In this document: positions 61,278-64,000 of the stretch, in pieces | Layout of the letters: each line of letters begins with the position of its first letter | Position numbering within the stretch: position 1 is the stretch's first letter | Assembly: GCA_051027215.1 (NCBI GenBank) | Contig: JBPCXR010000229.1 | Location: 1 to 64,000, forward strand | Direction of reading: 5' to 3' | DNA length: 64,000 nucleotides | From: CALHVX01 sp051027215 | GTDB lineage: Bacteria; Pseudomonadota; Gammaproteobacteria; Pseudomonadales; Azotimanducaceae | Program-made: the position numbers and the translations under genes | Notes under the pieces: model-generated | Databases searched by the model: none | What the model saw: only the letters and a program-made list of their open reading frames with translations | Told to the model about the DNA's origin: nothing

Positions 61278-62131
61278 CGGCTGCCACAGTGGCAGCGACC
61301 GAAGCGGCACAACCAAGAGAGAATCTCCGGCTCGATCCTTCGATCGTGGCGATTGCGTCGTTAGGTAGCGGTAGCAAGGGCAATGGCACCCTGGTGCAGA
61401 TCGGCGGTCAGCGGTTGTTGGTAGATTGTGGCTTCGGGTTGCGCGCTACCCAAAAGCGTCTGCAGCGTTTGGGACTAAGGCCCGGAGATCTTAGCGCCAT
61501 CTTGGTGAGCCATGAGCATTCTGATCATGTTCAAGGTGTGGCGGCGCTCGCGCACCGATTTGATATTCCAGTTTATGCTTCTCACGGCACGTTGAAGGCG
61601 CAACAAGGCAAGCTCTACGGGCATGCGTTCATTAGCGATCAGCCGTTTCAGGTTGCCGGCGTTGAAGTAGTGCCGGTGACGGTGCCTCATGATGCGCGTG
61701 AGCCGACGCAGTTTGTATTCAGTGTAGACGGGGCGCGTGTAGGCGTGCTGTCTGATCTCGGTCACGTAACCCCCCACGTCAGCCGCGAGTTTCAGGGGCT
61801 GGATGCGCTGTTGCTTGAAGCAAATCACGATCGCGATCTGCTGGCTGTTGGCCGCTATCCAGCATCGGTGAAACGCCGGGTGGGTGGTAACCTGGGGCAT
61901 CTGGCTAACGAGCAGGCGGCGGCACTATTGGCAGACATAGCACATCCTGGGCTGAATGTGCTCATTGGCCATATCAGCGCGCAAAACAATCGAATGGACC
62001 TTTTGCAGGCATTGTTTGAGCCCCTGCGGTCACAGCTTGCGAGCCTTGGCTACGCCAGCCAAGACGAGGGCCACAATTGGACTTCGGTCACGAGCGTTGC
62101 GCCTGGGTCGCTGGCGTTTGCCCAGCAGTGA
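61274..62131 (+). CDS. MBL-fold hydrolase (YycJ/WalJ-like)
   Basis: A 285-residue metallo-beta-lactamase-fold protein of the group of YycJ, often annotated as 5'-exonuclease-like. SLGSGSKGNGTLVQIG opens the fold. LVSHEHSDHVQG is the HxHxDH zinc site, followed by SDLGHVTPHV and LEANHDRDLL. The C-terminal part has NLGHLANEQAAALLADIAH, where a histidine may complete the site. The TTG at 61274 overlaps the bamC stop (TTGA) and has a GGGAG site; a GTG at 61289 is also possible. From memory, an MBL-fold gene of this type follows bamC in Pseudomonas. Confidence 0.87.
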   Translation: MTAATVAATEAAQPRENLRLDPSIVAIASLGSGSKGNGTLVQIGGQRLLVDCGFGLRATQKRLQRLGLRPGDLSAILVSHEHSDHVQGVAALAHRFDIPVYASHGTLKAQQGKLYGHAFISDQPFQVAGVEVVPVTVPHDAREPTQFVFSVDGARVGVLSDLGHVTPHVSREFQGLDALLLEANHDRDLLAVGRYPASVKRRVGGNLGHLANEQAAALLADIAHPGLNVLIGHISAQNNRMDLLQALFEPLRSQLASLGYASQDEGHNWTSVTSVAPGSLAFAQQ

Positions 62132-62337
62132 GCGGGTTTTCGGTCGAGGAGGCGAATCTTTTTTGCCCCTACTGTGGTGAACAGATTAGCGTTCTCGTCG
62201 ATACTAGCGCTCACGATGATGGGAGCGCGCACTACATCGAAGACTGCCAGGTCTGCTGCCGGCCCATTGCGCTGCAGGTCGACGTTGCTGCCGATGGTAC
62301 GGTGAGCGCTCAAGGCTTTCATGAAAACGACACATAA
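62128..62337 (+). CDS. CPXCG-motif small cysteine-rich protein
   Basis: A 69-residue protein. From a GTG at 62128 that overlaps the previous stop (GTGA), it reads EEANLFCPYCGEQISVLVDTSA, then EDCQVCCRPIALQVDVAADG. The CPYCGE and CQVC pairs make a small zinc-ribbon-like site, the hallmark of the CPXCG family. Function is unknown. The overlapping starts show it is translated with the MBL hydrolase. Confidence 0.88.
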   Translation: MSGFSVEEANLFCPYCGEQISVLVDTSAHDDGSAHYIEDCQVCCRPIALQVDVAADGTVSAQGFHENDT

Positions 62338-62346
62338 GACGAATCC

Positions 62347-63219
62347 ATGGACAACCAGGCACAGATTTTTGAAGTTACAGCAGACGCCTTTCAAACGGAC
62401 GTAGTAGAGCGTTCCAACGAGGTGCCAGTGCTGCTGTTGTTCTGGGCCGCGCAAATGGCACCGGCGGCTGATGCTCAGCGACAGCTGTCGGAGCTAGTGC
62501 CACGCTATCAGGGCAAAGTTTTGCTGGGCCTGGTCGATGTGGCTCAAGACCAAACGCTAGCGCAACATTTGCGGGTTCAAGCGTTGCCGAGCGTGCGAGT
62601 CGTCAGCAATGGGCAGATTGCGGCGCAGTTGGACGGTCCACAGACAGAGGCTGCGTATCGGGAATTGCTTGACAGCTTGACCTTGTCCTCTGCCGAAGCC
62701 TTGCGCGAACAGTTGTCGTTGCTGCTGGAACAGCGGCAATTCGATCAAGCCCTGGCGTTACTGCAGCAGGCCATCACCGAAGAGCCGAACAATCAGAGTT
62801 TCAGAGTTGAGTTGGCGGATGTCTTGTTGCGTCAGGCAGCCGAAGGCAACCAGCAGGCGCTGACTGATGCGCGTCAGGTATTGGCCGGCATTCCAGTAGA
62901 AACCGAGGGTCGTAGTCGGCCACAGAATCGGCTGGAACTGCTCGAAGAAGCCGCAGCGTTTGAAGCAGTAGCTACGCTGAATGATCGCGTTGCGGAAAAT
63001 TCGGATGACCTAGAAGCGCGTTACCAGTTGTCCGTTCGACTGGCGACCTTAGACAGCTATGAAACCGCGCTAGATCATGCGCTGCACATATTGCAGACAG
63101 ATCGCAAGTTTCGTGACGATATTGGTCGCCTGACCATGATTAGAATCCTAGAGCTACTCGGCAAGGGCTCGCCACTAGCGTCCAGCTATCGCCGACGCAT
63201 GTTCAACTTTCTGCACTAA
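62347..63219 (+). CDS. cnoX: CnoX/YbbN-like thioredoxin-TPR chaperone without cysteines
   Basis: A 290-residue protein with an N-terminal thioredoxin fold (about 5-110) and a TPR-like C-terminal part (about 120-290). The fold is plain in VLLLFWAAQMAPAADAQRQL and the cis-proline loop LPSVRVVSNGQ, but the WCxxC active site reads WAAQMAPA, so no disulfide exchange is possible. No cysteine is present in the whole protein. E. coli CnoX is a holdase that passes substrates to GroEL, so a chaperone role is likely. It is ten bases after the CPXCG gene. Confidence 0.88.
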   Translation: MDNQAQIFEVTADAFQTDVVERSNEVPVLLLFWAAQMAPAADAQRQLSELVPRYQGKVLLGLVDVAQDQTLAQHLRVQALPSVRVVSNGQIAAQLDGPQTEAAYRELLDSLTLSSAEALREQLSLLLEQRQFDQALALLQQAITEEPNNQSFRVELADVLLRQAAEGNQQALTDARQVLAGIPVETEGRSRPQNRLELLEEAAAFEAVATLNDRVAENSDDLEARYQLSVRLATLDSYETALDHALHILQTDRKFRDDIGRLTMIRILELLGKGSPLASSYRRRMFNFLH

Positions 63220-63334
63220 TCTCCCATTTCCACGGTTCGACAAAGCGTGCGGATGGACACCTGTGACTGGGGTCCCATAGGGCACTAAAGGCCTCCTCTA
63301 TTCTCCTGAGTCCGTCGAATCGCTCAGGTGCAAC

Positions 63335-63673
63335 ATGGAAGCGCAGGCAGGTTCACGACTCGTGCTGACATGGCAGCAGCGTCGATTTTGCGTGAGTCCA
63401 GAGGAACGGATTGTCATAGGCCGTTCACCGTTAGCAGATATGAATGTGGATCGCGAGCTGGTGTCTCGTGAGCATCTGCATATCTATCTCAAAGACCACT
63501 ATTTCGTTGTTCTCGATACCTCAACGAACGGTACCTATATCCAGTCCGAAGACAACGAAGTGAGCCACTGCAAACGTGGTGAGCAGCGTTTGTGGGGCCA
63601 AGGTTGGCTATCGTTGGGCGAGCCTCCAAGTTCTGAGATTGCGCTGCACTTTCAGCATGTGCGTAATTCATGA
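63335..63673 (+). CDS. FHA-domain protein
   Basis: A 112-residue protein that is essentially one forkhead-associated domain, which binds phosphothreonine peptides. The conserved residues are RIVIGRSPLADMNVDRELVSREHLHIYL (Gly-Arg and Ser-Arg-x-His) and VLDTSTNGTYI (Asn). It begins 115 bases after the cnoX-like gene; this gap has no other gene. The stop overlaps the PP2C start (ATGA), so the two are coupled, and the domain probably recognises a target of a Ser/Thr kinase off the right edge. Confidence 0.9.
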   Translation: MEAQAGSRLVLTWQQRRFCVSPEERIVIGRSPLADMNVDRELVSREHLHIYLKDHYFVVLDTSTNGTYIQSEDNEVSHCKRGEQRLWGQGWLSLGEPPSSEIALHFQHVRNS

Positions 63674-64000
63674 ATAGCCATTGGGAAAGCCGAGCGATTA
63701 CCCATGCCGGCAACCGCCGAGCGCACAACGAAGATGCGGTGATGTCACGACCTCACGATGGCTTGTGGGTTGTGGCTGATGGGATGGGCGGTCATAGCGC
63801 AGGTGATGTTGCTAGCGCGGCAATCTGCGAAGCATTGTCGACAGTTTCTCTGACAGGTTCACTGGCCAGTCGTGTTGACAGTGTTGAAGACGCCTTGCTT
63901 GAAGTAAATGACGCACTCAGAATTCACGGCCAAAAGAACTGTGGTGGCGCAACCGTCGGTAGTACAGTGGTTGCAATGCTCATTGATGCAGGCGTTGGCG
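63670..64000 (+). CDS. PP2C-family Ser/Thr protein phosphatase, N-terminal part
   Basis: 110 codons are visible before the window ends. AGNRRAHNEDAV contains the conserved Arg and Asp, LWVVADGMGGHSAGDVAS is the metal-binding DGMGGH motif, and GGATVGSTVVAML is the 'GST' core. It would remove phosphate from Ser/Thr residues with Mn or Mg. Together with the coupled FHA gene this is the pair that usually accompanies a Ser/Thr kinase, either as a signalling unit or in type VI secretion; the rest of the locus is outside the window. Confidence 0.9.
   Translation, partial: MNSHWESRAITHAGNRRAHNEDAVMSRPHDGLWVVADGMGGHSAGDVASAAICEALSTVSLTGSLASRVDSVEDALLEVNDALRIHGQKNCGGATVGSTVVAMLIDAGVG

Noticed and set aside
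1..64000. CRISPR arrays, insertion sequences or rRNA genes.
   Set aside because: No regularly spaced repeats, transposase motifs or rRNA-like stretches were seen on either strand.

Overview
The window is a 64-kb piece of a gammaproteobacterial chromosome. The evidence is a densely packed, moderately GC-rich sequence, the outer-membrane genes tolQRAB-pal-cpoB, bamC and bepA, a RhlB-like helicase, the aspS-yebC-ruvCAB order, and a tRNA-Lys directly after queEC. From memory, two blocks (arsC-like gene through proS, and aspS through queC plus tRNA-Lys) and the right arm (nadA, bepA, a tusA-like gene, a perM-like gene, dapA) follow the order found in Pseudomonas aeruginosa. The accessory lipid and CoA genes suggest an environmental, perhaps marine, relative of Pseudomonadales rather than Pseudomonas itself; this is inference.

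Layout. 1-12.6 kb is a long run of minus-strand genes: a serine esterase, an isoprenylcysteine/steroid-reductase-like membrane protein, two unrecognised proteins, a type 2 argC, a class Ic aspartate aminotransferase, a RhlB-like helicase, a 7TM sensor kinase with a degenerate receiver, a nitrilase-family amidase, hisC, a cupin and a rhomboid protease. A luciferase-like oxidoreductase runs off the left edge. 12.7-18 kb (plus) has an MsbA-related ABC exporter, an alpha-methylacyl-CoA racemase, a PrpE-like acyl-CoA synthetase and an ABM monooxygenase. 18-22.4 kb has DUF2069, arsC, a TlpA-like lipoprotein, a lytic transglycosylase, proS and an HU protein with a histone-H1-like tail. 22.7-34.4 kb is one long plus-strand run: fmdB-like, aspS, yebC, ruvC-ruvA-ruvB, tolQ-tolR-tolA-tolB-pal-cpoB, queE, queC and tRNA-Lys. 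ybgC is missing from its usual place before tolQ.

34.4-54.3 kb, downstream of the tRNA-Lys, is the accessory part. It contains a small gene of unknown function behind a near-perfect LexA (SOS) box, an MmyB-type regulator, nfeD/qmcA, two SDRs, a HAD protein, a three-gene minus-strand set matching sqdB-sqdD-sqdC (UDP-sulfoquinovose synthase, GT8 glycosyltransferase, SDR-like reductase), a metallo-beta-lactamase-fold hydrolase, a TPR hybrid histidine kinase, an MFS carrier, a pair of overlapping acyl-CoA dehydrogenases that looks like an alpha/beta heteromer, a class III CoA-transferase and a GshB-like ATP-grasp enzyme. A large palindromic element lies at 54.2 kb. No integrase, transposase or CRISPR was found.

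54.4-64 kb returns to core genes: nadA, a DUF899 protein, bepA, tusA-like, perM-like, dapA-bamC-MBL hydrolase-CPXCG protein (successive stop/start overlaps), a cysteine-free CnoX-like chaperone, and an FHA-PP2C pair that runs off the right edge.

The most interesting observations are the SOS-controlled orphan gene beside the tRNA-Lys, the apparent sulfolipid (sqdBDC) operon, the sensor kinase with Glu in place of the phospho-acceptor Asp, the HU protein with a lysine/alanine tail, and the structured palindrome at 54.2 kb.
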